Numbered from the stretch's first letter, positions 25,231 through 34,191 are shown. The stretch is DNA of 64,000 nucleotides from Paenibacillus silvestris (GCF_009882985.1 NZ_WTUZ01000040.1:434001-498000); one strand, 5' to 3'. Notes: generated from the letters alone by a model not told the origin. Numbers and translations are program-made.

Positions 25231-26913
25231 TCACTGACGCGCTCCTCCTCCGCTCTGACCTTGGAAACCGCCACCGCCGCCACCTTCACCTCGTTGGAAT
25301 CCAGCAGGAGGTCCGCCTTCTCCGCCAGGAAAGCCGCCTTGCAGGTTCGCTGCGTTCGTTGTCGTTGCAGCTCGGCGTGTCGGCATGACAACCTCATCGC
25401 CCTCTTCCAAACCGCTCAAGATCTCAACCTGTGTTTTACTGCGAATACCGGTCTTAATCTCATGCTGCTCTTGGACGGTTCCGTCTGCTTTCTTCAATGA
25501 AACGGTGGACTTGCCTTTCGTTGTCGTAATTGCCTGAATCGGGACCACAAGTATGTCCTTTTTATCTTGAATGAAAACTTCGGCGGTTGCCGTCATGGCG
25601 TATTTCAGCACACTATCTGGATTCGGGATGGTAACAACCGCATCGTATGTTGTTACTCCGTTCGTGGTTGTGCCGACATTAGACACCGATGTCACTTCAC
25701 CTTCAAATGATTTGCCCGAGATCGCATCCACCTTCACAACCGCTTTCTGTCCCACTTTCACACTCGTTAAATCCAGCTCATCAACAGCTATGGCTAGCTG
25801 CATCGTGCTTAAGCTCGCTACCGCTCCTAACGTGGTATTGGCCGTGATTTGCGCGCCTACTGGATAGTTGCGAAGCACATTGCTTTTGCTATTCGCAAAG
25901 TCTGCCGAGAATACGCCGTCAAATGGTGCTGTGATCGTCAATTGATTCACCTTTTGCTGTGCATCGTCCACTTTAATTTTCTGGCTGTCTATGGCTGCTT
26001 GCTTGCTGATGATGTTCTGCTGCAGATCATCGTTAAACAAGGTCGCGATGAGGTCCCCTTGTTTCACGGTATCTCCGTCTTTCCATTTCAAACTTTTGAC
26101 CGTGCCGCTAGCTTCGGAAAAAATAGGCGATGTGCGCACATAATCCAACGCAGCAAGATCTGTGGATTCAATTTTGCCATCGCCGCTTCCGATACTGCCT
26201 TTCACTTTTAACCCAGAAGACAACGTTCCATCGTTCGTAACCAGAACCTCCACGTCAACGATCTTATTGCCGTTCGTATCAGCTTTCATTTCATGGGAAA
26301 CGGTCGATACCGTCCCAACCTTAGACAGCAAATACCCGTCTACCGTCAGCTCGACGTTCTCCCCTTGTTGTAATTGAACAGCTTCTTGCAGCGGGAATGC
26401 CAGCTTGACCTTGAACTGTGACGTGTCCGAAATCGTACCGATCTTCGTCGTTTTATTCACTTGACTGCCCACATCCAAGTTGGCAGCTAATGTGAGCTTC
26501 CCACTCATCGGGGCAGACAAGCTCATATGGTTTTGCTCGTTCTGCAGCTCGGTAAGCTCCTTTTCCAGTTGCTGCTGACTTACCTGTGCTTCTTTCAGGT
26601 TTGTTTCTGTGGAAGGAACGGATAACTCAACGAGCACATCGCCTTTCTTCACCGCTTGATTTTGTGTCAAATTCATTGTCTTGATGATGGCGTCTACCGG
26701 TATGACAATATTTTGCTTATCTTTTGCATCCAGCTGAGAGGTTCCCGATATGGATGAAGATATGGCTCCTTTCGTTACCTTCATTGCCGACTGCTGTCCC
26801 GTAGCGGCTTCTACAGGCTTTGAATTACTGTGTATGTAGTAATAAGTTCCAGCACCGCATAACATCGCAGCCACAACGACAATGATCCATTTTTTCTTCC
26901 GATTCAAGTTCAT
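25231..26913 (-). CDS. yknX: Membrane-fusion (HlyD/MacA/YknX-type) adaptor protein
   Basis: 560 residues. An N-terminal anchor (KKWIIVVVAAMLCGAGTYYY) is followed by two lipoyl half-motif regions, a coiled coil (SQQQLEKELTELQNEQNHMS) and beta-barrel domains. There are two barrel/lipoyl-like repeats, so it is longer than B. subtilis YknX-type adaptors. The C-terminus is a low-complexity Gly-rich tail (GEGGGGGGFQGQSGGG). The ATG at 26913 has AGGGG upstream. First gene of the efflux operon. Likely exports a peptide or toxic compound; in B. subtilis the related YknWXYZ protects against the SdpC toxin. Confidence 0.87.
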   Translation of the reverse strand: MNLNRKKKWIIVVVAAMLCGAGTYYYIHSNSKPVEAATGQQSAMKVTKGAISSSISGTSQLDAKDKQNIVIPVDAIIKTMNLTQNQAVKKGDVLVELSVPSTETNLKEAQVSQQQLEKELTELQNEQNHMSLSAPMSGKLTLAANLDVGSQVNKTTKIGTISDTSQFKVKLAFPLQEAVQLQQGENVELTVDGYLLSKVGTVSTVSHEMKADTNGNKIVDVEVLVTNDGTLSSGLKVKGSIGSGDGKIESTDLAALDYVRTSPIFSEASGTVKSLKWKDGDTVKQGDLIATLFNDDLQQNIISKQAAIDSQKIKVDDAQQKVNQLTITAPFDGVFSADFANSKSNVLRNYPVGAQITANTTLGAVASLSTMQLAIAVDELDLTSVKVGQKAVVKVDAISGKSFEGEVTSVSNVGTTTNGVTTYDAVVTIPNPDSVLKYAMTATAEVFIQDKKDILVVPIQAITTTKGKSTVSLKKADGTVQEQHEIKTGIRSKTQVEILSGLEEGDEVVMPTRRAATTTNAANLQGGFPGGEGGPPAGFQRGEGGGGGGFQGQSGGGARQ

Positions 26914-26995
26914 TGTTGATTTCCCCTCTCCCATGTACCAAGACCACGATTGTCTTCGTCATATCTATCTCACAAGTAGGAGTCTAAGGGTCTAG

Positions 26996-27057
26996 GCTGA
27001 AACCCATCTGAGCAAGGGCTGAAAGAAAGTTGAACGCTGACTTAACGTTTGCTGAAA
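26996..27057. promoter_or_regulatory. Three in-phase GCTGAAA direct repeats upstream of the efflux operon
   Basis: GCTGAAA occurs at 26996, 27018 and 27051 (a degenerate GCTGAC at 27036). Spacings of 22 and 33 bp equal two and three helical turns. This looks like a binding array for a response regulator in the 250-bp divergent region; the regulator is not in the window. Confidence 0.4.
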
Positions 27058-27160
27058 ATGGAAAATAATACGTTTGAACAAAGCATTGAAAATTCAAGTC
27101 AATATGTAAGAAGGTTGCCGATATACTAACTGTGAACCGTAGTCGAAAGGGTGACCTAAC

Positions 27161-27934
27161 ATGAGGCTGTTCATGAAACAATTAAGTCTCTTTACCTACC
27201 ATGAAGCGATGTCTTGTTTATTTCCCGTAGGCATCTTCCTAACGCTTGCATTAAGCAAATTAATTACGATACCTGGTGTTCCACGGTATGATTTTATTTT
27301 GGCAGGCTGCCTACTGCTGCAAGTTTTCATGTACCTTAGCAAGCTTGAAACTAAAGACGAATTGAAAGTCATCTGTGTCTTTCACGTAATTGGTATTGTT
27401 CTAGAATTGTTTAAAGTTCATATGGGATCATGGAGCTATCCAGAGGATGGGTTCAGCAAATTTGGGGGCGTACCTCTCTACAGTGGCTTTATGTATGCAA
27501 GTGTAGCAAGTTTCATCTGTCAATCCTGGCGTAGATTATCCCTTTCTTTGCACGCGTACCCGCCAAAATGGATAGCGATTCCTTTCGGTGCTTGCATTTA
27601 TCTCAATTTCTTTACACATCATTTCATCTACGATGTGAGATACTGGCTCATCGCTTTGCTTTGTGTCCTATTCTACCGTGTAAAAGTCAAATTCAAGCTT
27701 TCCCAGTTTGATTATGCTATGCCACTTTCTTTATCTTTTTTATGCATCGGTTTCTTCATTTGGATCGCAGAAAATATTGCAACTTATTTCGGTGCATGGC
27801 GGTATCCCAATCAAGATCACCTGTGGCATTTTGTGCATCCGACCAAAATTGTTGCTTGGTTTTTGCTTGTGATCGTATCCTTTGTCATCGTCGCTGAACT
27901 TAAACGACTAAAAACAAATAAAACTGTCCTTTAA
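27161..27934 (+). CDS. DUF817-family (YoaT-like) integral membrane protein
   Basis: 257 residues with about eight hydrophobic spans. DUF817 features are seen: FKVHMGSWSYPEDGFSKFGG, VPLYSGFMYASVASFICQSW and the late AENIATYFGAWRYPNQDHLW. AAAGGGTGA lies 7 bases before the ATG. One of the few plus-strand genes; it is divergent from the efflux operon. Biochemical role unknown in the family. Confidence 0.85.
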   Translation: MRLFMKQLSLFTYHEAMSCLFPVGIFLTLALSKLITIPGVPRYDFILAGCLLLQVFMYLSKLETKDELKVICVFHVIGIVLELFKVHMGSWSYPEDGFSKFGGVPLYSGFMYASVASFICQSWRRLSLSLHAYPPKWIAIPFGACIYLNFFTHHFIYDVRYWLIALLCVLFYRVKVKFKLSQFDYAMPLSLSFLCIGFFIWIAENIATYFGAWRYPNQDHLWHFVHPTKIVAWFLLVIVSFVIVAELKRLKTNKTVL

Positions 27935-27965
27935 GTAGCTCATCTACCTAATTGACAGTTTTATT
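27917..27965. terminator. Bidirectional terminator between convergent genes
   Basis: AATAAAACTGTC (27917-27928) and GACAGTTTTATT (27954-27965) form a perfect 12-bp stem; T-runs exist on both strands. The left arm overlaps the last codons of the DUF817 gene. Confidence 0.8.
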
Positions 27966-27984
27966 ATGCAAGCCATGTCTAAAG

Positions 27985-29115
27985 CTACCCGTATAAATAG
28001 GACTTCACATCTTTTCCAACGTAAGCTTTCCAGATTATTAAATTGTACGGATTGTTCCAATCGATTTCATAGCCCCCAAACATTTCGTGGAGCCGGTTGT
28101 TGTTAAAAATGATCGAGCCTTTCTGATCAAAAGAAACCCCGTCTACCCACAGCATCCTATCATCAGAGACGAATTTGTGGAAGCTTCGGTCCCTCGCATC
28201 GAAAAATCCAATCCCTTTCCCTTCTAACATCGTATAAAACAAATTGCCCCGATTATCCGCGTGCATGCCGTCAGTCGTTGTTCCTTTACTCCCAAGGACC
28301 TGCACGGCCCCATTTATTTGTTCTAAGGGTATCTGTTCATTTCGCAGTAATCCCGTATGAATCGCGTACAAATTGCGGCCAGTTACTTGGCAATAATACA
28401 GCGTAGAACGATCTGCTGACAAAGCGATGCCGTCGGCACCGATCCGTAGAGCTTGATTCTTAAACACAGGCTTATAGTCAATTTGAAAATGAAAATCAGG
28501 GAAATCCTGCGTACTGAACTGCCGGTCGAGCACGCGCCGGAACGATTTGGTTTTCATGTTATATACAATAATGCCGCCGCGAAGCGGATGGTCTGGATGG
28601 CCGCAACCAGAATCTGTTAGATAAACAAAACCATTTTTATTGTCAACAACGAGGTCATTGAGGAATGAAGTCCGATAAGGTGCGATCTCATCCGGAATGA
28701 CGATGGAGTCGATCAACGAATTTCTGTTCAAATCCCAAATCACGAGCTTCTGAGACCCTTCTGGTGAAGGCTCATAAGCTATTTTCCCTTGGTCCAGCAG
28801 CCACATCCGATTATATTCATCGATTTCATAGCCGAGGACAGATTGCAGGGCATTCACATCTCCAACTTTATTGAAGTCCCAGCTTGGGAAAGCTTCAAGC
28901 AGCGGCTTCCCATCCTTGACCACGATGCGATTCATCGTAGCAGGAATACCCTGAGACATACGCGGAACTGAAACGTAGTATTGCCCCTGTTGATCGACTT
29001 TCACGCCGGCGGGCATCGCTTTTTTCCAGCATTGGTTCGTTTCGAACTCTTCCATCATCACAACATTAGGGAAGTGCCAATCCAAACGGCTCCAGTGACA
29101 TATTATTTTATACAT
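27985..29115 (-). CDS. Yellow/major-royal-jelly-protein family beta-propeller protein
   Basis: 376 residues. The MRJP propeller pattern is clear: WDFNKVGDVNALQSVLGYEI, LDQGKIAYEPSPEGSQKLVI, FLNDLVVDNKNGFVYLTDSG, ADGIALSADRSTLYYC, and a C-terminal VDGVSFDQKGSIIFNNNRL. The start at 29115 has AGGAGG 9 bases upstream. No signal peptide is evident, unlike insect members. Bacterial members are sporadic and their reaction unknown; a lactonase-like hydrolase is one option because of the fold. Confidence 0.82.
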   Translation of the reverse strand: MYKIICHWSRLDWHFPNVVMMEEFETNQCWKKAMPAGVKVDQQGQYYVSVPRMSQGIPATMNRIVVKDGKPLLEAFPSWDFNKVGDVNALQSVLGYEIDEYNRMWLLDQGKIAYEPSPEGSQKLVIWDLNRNSLIDSIVIPDEIAPYRTSFLNDLVVDNKNGFVYLTDSGCGHPDHPLRGGIIVYNMKTKSFRRVLDRQFSTQDFPDFHFQIDYKPVFKNQALRIGADGIALSADRSTLYYCQVTGRNLYAIHTGLLRNEQIPLEQINGAVQVLGSKGTTTDGMHADNRGNLFYTMLEGKGIGFFDARDRSFHKFVSDDRMLWVDGVSFDQKGSIIFNNNRLHEMFGGYEIDWNNPYNLIIWKAYVGKDVKSYLYG

Positions 29116-29213
29116 GAATGTGAGCCTCCTGCGACCTTGTAAGTAGTCATACACCTACCATATAGGTATGCGCTCAGGAATAAGAAGTGTGGGCGGCAGG
29201 CATCCTGCCAAGA

Positions 29214-29867
29214 TTAGTGAGGTTTTGTATTCACTTCAAAAATCCAGACAGTACCTCTTTTATCGATGCCAAAATCGTAACCTAACATGCCAATACCGGG
29301 ATATTTGCCCTCTAGCAGCATGGTGCATGTCCGGGAAACGCCTACCATGGTGTCGATTTTGGATTTAACCAGCGAAGCAGGAAATGTTTGGCGTACGGCG
29401 TGCCTGCCTTTCAGCTGCGTACCGCCTTGACACAGGTTCGTGACGAACAGTCCTGGCCGAGCTAATCGGCCAACAACCGCGCGAATCTCCCAGCTGCGTC
29501 CAACTTTGGCAAGTTTGACCCGGTAATCTACCGGTCTGCCATTGATGGTGGCTAGGTGAATGCCCTGTTGAATCATCAATGGGCGGTTCTGGCGTATCCG
29601 GTTAATGGCTTGCAGAAGCTCATTCCAGTTGTATATTGTCTTTGTTCCTGCGTTGTGGAGCATGAAGCCGCTGCCTGATTTTTGAATTTTCATCACACGG
29701 CTCCCACCGGTACCAACAATCGGTTTGGCCACAACAAATTGAAATTGACGAAGCATTGCTGCAAGGTTCTCTGCGCTATAGCGACGCATAGCAGGAATAT
29801 GCTTGGCGACGCCGGAATGCTGCAGCAGAACAGCGAACTTCGACCATTTACTAGCAACTCGACGCAT
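29214..29867 (-). CDS. YheC/YheD-type ATP-grasp spore-coat-associated protein
   Basis: 217 residues, a short member. ATP-grasp motifs seen: FVVAKPIVGTGGSRVMKIQK (Lys/Gly-rich loop), MIQQGIHLATINGRPVDYRV, and the acidic C-terminal GIGMLGYDFGIDKRGTVWIF then EVNTKPH at the very end. GGAGG precedes the ATG at 29867. The family includes endospore-coat proteins of unknown substrate. It ends right after the metal-binding Glu-Asn, so the usual tail is missing; it may still be active. Confidence 0.85.
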   Translation of the reverse strand: MRRVASKWSKFAVLLQHSGVAKHIPAMRRYSAENLAAMLRQFQFVVAKPIVGTGGSRVMKIQKSGSGFMLHNAGTKTIYNWNELLQAINRIRQNRPLMIQQGIHLATINGRPVDYRVKLAKVGRSWEIRAVVGRLARPGLFVTNLCQGGTQLKGRHAVRQTFPASLVKSKIDTMVGVSRTCTMLLEGKYPGIGMLGYDFGIDKRGTVWIFEVNTKPH

Positions 29868-30001
29868 GAAAAATTCCTCCTCTGAACATGCCTTCCTACA
29901 TGCTAAAATATGCGTGGTTCGTCCAAAGCGAAAGGGACAATCTGGAACTAATTTCTGTACTTTCTGCAAGACTTGTCGCGGGAATATAGGATTTCGGGTC
30001 T

Positions 30002-30189
30002 GTTCATGGGAACTGGGGTACGCTATTTTGGAGAAAACCGAGGATTTTCCTTCCAGACGGAACTACAGGATGTTATTTGGCGTTCATGCTGCGTTTTCTG
30101 AAGAAAATCAGCAGAATAGCGGAACATAGTTCCCGCTGCCTGTTCAAACTACGCTTCGCAGTGAAATTAGAGGACTGTAGTTCCCAAAA
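30002..30189. repeat. Four-palindrome intergenic element, copy 3 (divergent subfamily)
   Basis: Units anchored at 30004, 30055, 30117 and 30168 give spacings 51, 62 and 51 bp. Here the core is of GGAAC/GTTCC type, e.g. AGCGGAACATAGTTCCCGCT at 30118-30137, different from the GGAGAAATCC core of the other copies. The rest of the 29868-30234 gap has only the terminator below. Confidence 0.65.
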
Positions 30190-30228
30190 TAAAAAGAAGC
30201 AGGCAGGGTTCCCCCAGCATCTGCTTCT
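30190..30228 (-). terminator. Intrinsic terminator of the CatE-like gene
   Basis: AGAAGCAG/CTGCTTCT arms (30195-30202 and 30221-30228) enclose a GC-rich inner loop; five T follow on the minus strand. Confidence 0.65.
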
Positions 30229-30234
30229 AAGTGC

Positions 30235-31101
30235 TTATTGTTCGTAACCCAATCTCAGTGGAATGCCTGACGGATCTTTGACCATCAAGATTCCATCGAT
30301 CTCACTCACTAGCATGTTCGCCAGCTTTAATCGCAGGACGGCCTCATTGCGCGATTCCTTGTTAGGAAATACGAGGGTGTAATAATCGAGCCCTGTTCCA
30401 TTGGCAGACCGTAATGGCGCCTCTTCACCAGCCCAAACGTTCAATCCGATGTGATGATGGTATCCGCCAGCGGATATGAATAAAGCCTTCATCGCCATGC
30501 GAGCATCAGCCGCTATATCGAAACCAAGAATATCACAGTAGAATTCCTTGGATTTCTGCAAATTTTTAACATGGAAATGAATATGTCCCATCACCGTGCC
30601 GACTGGTAAACCGTCCCATACGGTGCCTTCTGCTTCATGCAGCAAGCCCTCCCAGTCTATAGGATCTGCGGCCATGATATAGTTACCTTCGGCATCACGG
30701 CGCCATGTGCTTCTAGGCCGATCACAATAAATCTCAATCCCGTTATGATCCGGATCGGTGATATATAAGGCTTCGCTTACGAGATGATCCGCTTGACCGA
30801 TATGGATACCGGATTGCACCAAATTGTTTAAACTCATGCCCAGAGCTTTGCGTGTCGGGAGCAAGATGGCAAAATGATAAAGACCAGCAGATGATCTCCG
30901 CGGTGTGACTTGTGCATCAGGCATTTCTTCCAATAAAACCAGGGGTTCATTGCCGTCAATCGTCAATTCTGCTGAAGTTGACGTTGACTTGCCTAGACGA
31001 AAGCCCACAATCTCTTGATAAAAGCGAACAGAACGCTCTAAATTGGAGACAAACAATTTGATGATGCCAAGCTTCATATCCTTGGGCAGAGTTGCTGTCA
31101 T
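30235..31101 (-). CDS. catE: Two-domain VOC-family dioxygenase (CatE-like)
   Basis: 288 residues, two vicinal-oxygen-chelate repeats. Domain 1: LFVSNLERSVRFYQEIVGF and SAGLYHFAILLPTRKALG; domain 2: MGHIHFHVKNLQKSKEFYCD and YHHHIGLNVWAGEEAP. The metal ligands His (MGHIHFH), His (YHHHIG) and a C-terminal acidic residue fit extradiol dioxygenases. Between the domains, EIYCDRPRSTWRRDAEGNYI is typical of CatE of B. subtilis (catechol 2,3-dioxygenase), on which the symbol rests. Confidence 0.8.
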   Translation of the reverse strand: MTATLPKDMKLGIIKLFVSNLERSVRFYQEIVGFRLGKSTSTSAELTIDGNEPLVLLEEMPDAQVTPRRSSAGLYHFAILLPTRKALGMSLNNLVQSGIHIGQADHLVSEALYITDPDHNGIEIYCDRPRSTWRRDAEGNYIMAADPIDWEGLLHEAEGTVWDGLPVGTVMGHIHFHVKNLQKSKEFYCDILGFDIAADARMAMKALFISAGGYHHHIGLNVWAGEEAPLRSANGTGLDYYTLVFPNKESRNEAVLRLKLANMLVSEIDGILMVKDPSGIPLRLGYEQ

Positions 31102-31212
31102 GGTATGGCCCCCTTTGATTGCTTACTATTCGTAATTAAGCTTAGTAAAGTTATTTAATTACGTCAAGGTTTGGAATTGGTTGTGTCACAAGACAATAGA
31201 CATGTGATTTTC

Positions 31213-31758
31213 CTAAAAGCTAAATCCCCTTTTCCCTGCTCGCCAAGTTACCCAGGAACTGCTTGCGTATAGTATTGCGCTAACATAAAAAAGCATATCG
31301 ATTGTTAACCAATCAATGACATAACCACCCACAATTACTGCGAACCCAGAAGTTATGGAAGTCCAGAAATGGAAATTCCCTATCACTGGCCCCCGCTCGC
31401 CTTTGTTGGTTAGATCAGCAAGTAGCAAACGTTCACTCATCTTTTGCATCGCATTGCTAACTCCCATCAGAAGCTGCAAAACCAACACCCATAAATAGCT
31501 CACTACCCAAGGAAATATCAGCATGGCAGCCATCATGCCAAGCGAACTCCATGTCATCAGGCGTAACCCATGACGATCCAGCTTCGAGCCCACCCATTGC
31601 GACACTGCTGCAGAACTAATGGTGAATACAGCAAAAGCAAGCCCGTATTTCGAATAACTGTTTCCGAGATTTTTAAGAAACAACAGATAATACGGATAAA
31701 TCATACCTGCTGCCAACGTCACAACGCTTTGTGAACGGATGAGCCATTTCGTATCCAT
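31213..31758 (-). CDS. Half-length MFS transporter (six spans)
   Basis: 181 residues, about half of a standard MFS protein. It contains the first six spans, including a motif-A-like loop QWVGSKLDRHGLRLMTW between spans 2 and 3, and stops after span 6 at a clean stop codon. It starts 6 bp after the FAD-oxidase gene, so it is co-transcribed. It could be a genuine half-transporter that dimerises or a gene truncated at its 3' end; no matching second half follows. Confidence 0.65.
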   Translation of the reverse strand: MDTKWLIRSQSVVTLAAGMIYPYYLLFLKNLGNSYSKYGLAFAVFTISSAAVSQWVGSKLDRHGLRLMTWSSLGMMAAMLIFPWVVSYLWVLVLQLLMGVSNAMQKMSERLLLADLTNKGERGPVIGNFHFWTSITSGFAVIVGGYVIDWLTIDMLFYVSAILYASSSWVTWRAGKRGFSF

Positions 31759-31764
31759 GATTGG

Positions 31765-33198
31765 TTACTCTCCTTTGTAATCCGAATAAAAGTAATTCAT
31801 GAATACATGATTCGGGTCGTACTGCTCTTTTTTACGGAAAAACGCCTCATACCTTGGGTACGCCGTTCGAAATTGATCAAGCCTAGGGTAAGCGATATAC
31901 GGTAAATAATAAGAACCATTATGCTTAATTACTTGATCAAGCACCTTCTGTATGCCTGTCTGCATATGCGCTTGCTCCTCTTTTGACAAATGAACTTGAA
32001 AGAGACAAACAAGTGCGAACATATCGTCCGTCGCATAAGAAAGTACGGCTTCCTCATCATGGTTTACGTATCGCACAGAAACGTTTAGAAGGTTTAAATT
32101 CTCTGTCTGCAGGACAGCGCTCAAGTCATGGACGAAACCAGTAAACTCTTTGACCGGGATAAAATATTCCTGCAAAATATCATTGCTTCCTGCCTGCCTA
32201 TTCTCCATGAACAGAGATTCAGAACGCATAGCGTTATTCCGCGTTATCAACATGCCATCCTGTTTGGCAAAAATAGGCTTTTGAAGCTTCCATAACACAT
32301 TTTTCCCCCAATTGAACGTCCGATTTAAGTTGAACATCAATTTGGATATAACCACGCCATCTTCCCTTACCTTCAAACGATCATTGCCTTCCAGAGGTGT
32401 TGAATGGTCTTCCAAGTAGTTGATTGCATACATTTCCTTCAGAAAATGGTCAGGCGCAACAGAAATCCGCGCGATATGCAGACGAATCTCAGGGTCAGCC
32501 TTCACTTGCTCTTCAAAATATTGACTGTACGATTCAACATCCATTGTATCGAAACGTAGCTTATACATTTCGTTATCAGTCAACGAGAGCGTTACGTCTA
32601 GAATAACCCCGAAAAGACCGTAACCGCCGATAACAAGGTCAAAAAGCTCCGCATTCTCATTTCGATTCACGTTAAGGATACGACCATCCGCAAGAAGCAA
32701 GCGGAATGCTTCTACGCTTTTAATCAGCGATCCGTTTCGGATATCCCGCCCATGCGCATTGACACTAAGGGAACCGCCAAGTGTAAAAATATTTTGCGAC
32801 TGCATCGTCTTCACTGCCAACCCATACGGATTAACGTAATCCTGTACGTCCTTCCAGGTAGCCCCGGCTTGGATTCGAATCTGCTTTTGCTTTGGATCGA
32901 AAGCAAGCACACGGTTGAATGATGTCATATCAATGACTACACTGTCTTTGTAGTAGGTATGGCCGCCTTGGCTATGCCTTTGCCCTGCAATTGAGATTGT
33001 CAAATTCTTCTCCTTTGCTTCCCGCAAGATGCTGCGCAGCTGCTCCTCCTCATGACCTTTTACGACACTTGTTACTTTTACAGGGTGCAGTCGACTGTAA
33101 TCTGTGATGAGATAAGGGTCCTGATCTAGCGTATCGTTTTGCACATAATTAATGACGCATAAGACGGCGAGCAGAAGGAAGGCAATCCATTTCTTCAT
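31765..33198 (-). CDS. Membrane-anchored FAD-linked oxidase (PCMH/FAD_binding_4)
   Basis: 477 residues. An N-terminal hydrophobic anchor or signal (KKWIAFLLLAVLCVINYV) is followed by the FAD_binding_4 domain: LTISIAGQRHSQGGHTYYKD, VVIDMTSFN, RIQAGATWKDVQDYVNPYGL and FTLGGSLSVNAHGRD. The C-terminal half resembles aldonolactone/sugar-alcohol oxidases. AGGAGGAGG-type site before the ATG. It would oxidise a sugar or lactone outside the membrane. Partner: the half-size MFS gene downstream. Confidence 0.83.
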   Translation of the reverse strand: MKKWIAFLLLAVLCVINYVQNDTLDQDPYLITDYSRLHPVKVTSVVKGHEEEQLRSILREAKEKNLTISIAGQRHSQGGHTYYKDSVVIDMTSFNRVLAFDPKQKQIRIQAGATWKDVQDYVNPYGLAVKTMQSQNIFTLGGSLSVNAHGRDIRNGSLIKSVEAFRLLLADGRILNVNRNENAELFDLVIGGYGLFGVILDVTLSLTDNEMYKLRFDTMDVESYSQYFEEQVKADPEIRLHIARISVAPDHFLKEMYAINYLEDHSTPLEGNDRLKVREDGVVISKLMFNLNRTFNWGKNVLWKLQKPIFAKQDGMLITRNNAMRSESLFMENRQAGSNDILQEYFIPVKEFTGFVHDLSAVLQTENLNLLNVSVRYVNHDEEAVLSYATDDMFALVCLFQVHLSKEEQAHMQTGIQKVLDQVIKHNGSYYLPYIAYPRLDQFRTAYPRYEAFFRKKEQYDPNHVFMNYFYSDYKGE

Positions 33199-33244
33199 CT
33201 TTGCTGCCTCCTCCTATTTGATCTCTTCTGCTAGATGGTTTCTC

Positions 33245-33886
33245 TCAACGCTCCCAAAAACGAACTAGTCCCCTAAGTTCATCAACGCTCCGATCGATAA
33301 ACGCAGCTACAATCTGATCCGTTATGTAGCATAAGGCAATACCTGGTTCATTTGACGTATCTCTCAAATTCCTTGCAACATGTTCGCCATATTGTTTAAC
33401 TTCGTTCTCATGTAGGAGAGATGGAACGGAATAAGCTTTGGCCTGCAGCAGAGAAGAAAGCACGCGATCCGTCCAATTTTCACTTCTGCACAAATGATAT
33501 TCGATCTGACAGACCTCCATATTGTATCGGCTCTTTAAGGCTTCATTCTGCTGAGGAAACTCCCCACTCACTTTTTCCACATAATCTTTCCATACGGTCT
33601 CCGTCCATCGGAGGTCAGTGAAAATATGCGAAACATACCCCAACATAAACTGATTAAAGCTGTGATCATCGCTTCTTCTATGCTTTCTATAGAAATTATC
33701 AAAATCCAAAAGATTCGGCATCGTACCATCGTCATCACATAGATGCGTATGACCCTTGTCTTGCCTAGTAGTACCTTCTCTCATATGAATCGCGTCTGGC
33801 GCAATGCTGCCAAGTAGAAACTCTGGTGAAGGACTCTGATTCCATAATTGCTCCGCGATACTAAAGTGCACCATTGGCCACGGCAT
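33245..33886 (-). CDS. Zinc-dependent phospholipase C-like hydrolase
   Basis: 213 residues. MPWPMVHFSIAEQLW, FLLGSIAPDAIHMR and KGHTHLCDD provide the His/Asp ligands of the Zn_dep_PLPC fold; MLGYVSHIFTDLRW supplies further ligands. No signal peptide, so unlike secreted PLCs it is cytoplasmic. This single-domain version is common in Bacilli; substrate unproven. Confidence 0.78.
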   Translation of the reverse strand: MPWPMVHFSIAEQLWNQSPSPEFLLGSIAPDAIHMREGTTRQDKGHTHLCDDDGTMPNLLDFDNFYRKHRRSDDHSFNQFMLGYVSHIFTDLRWTETVWKDYVEKVSGEFPQQNEALKSRYNMEVCQIEYHLCRSENWTDRVLSSLLQAKAYSVPSLLHENEVKQYGEHVARNLRDTSNEPGIALCYITDQIVAAFIDRSVDELRGLVRFWER

Positions 33887-33965
33887 TGTACAACACTCCC
33901 ATTGTATGATTCTCTTTATCCTATTATATGGACGTTACCAGGAACTGGAAAGTTGATATGCAAAC

Positions 33966-34003
33966 AAAAAAACCTAAGAGCCGCGATGAAACCGGTTCTT
34001 AGG
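33966..34003 (-). terminator. Intrinsic terminator after the nucleoside hydrolase pair
   Basis: CCTAAGAGCCG/CCGGTTCTTAGG arms with seven T on the minus strand, 22 bp past the stop at 34026. Confidence 0.85.
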
Positions 34004-34025
34004 CTCATACCTTCGTATAGACTAC

Positions 34026-34169
34026 CTATCCTTGCTCCCGCGGCTTCGAGAGTTCCAGGCACTCAAAACAAACGAGACTTTTATCTTCCAAAACAACGCC
34101 GTCCAGAAACCCTTCACGGCAATAGATAGCTTTTCCGCACTTTGAACACGTACCAACAAGTTCCTGCAT
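34026..34169 (-). CDS. Tiny zinc-ribbon protein
   Basis: 47 residues: MQELVGTCSKCGKAIYCREG and VCFECLELS give a CxxC...CxxC zinc-binding pair 24 residues apart. GGGAGGG lies 7 bases before the ATG at 34169. It starts 22 bp after the nucleoside hydrolase, so same transcript. Function unknown. Confidence 0.7.
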   Translation of the reverse strand: MQELVGTCSKCGKAIYCREGFLDGVVLEDKSLVCFECLELSKPREQG

Positions 34170-34191
34170 ACTGCGCCCTCCCTCGATGAGA

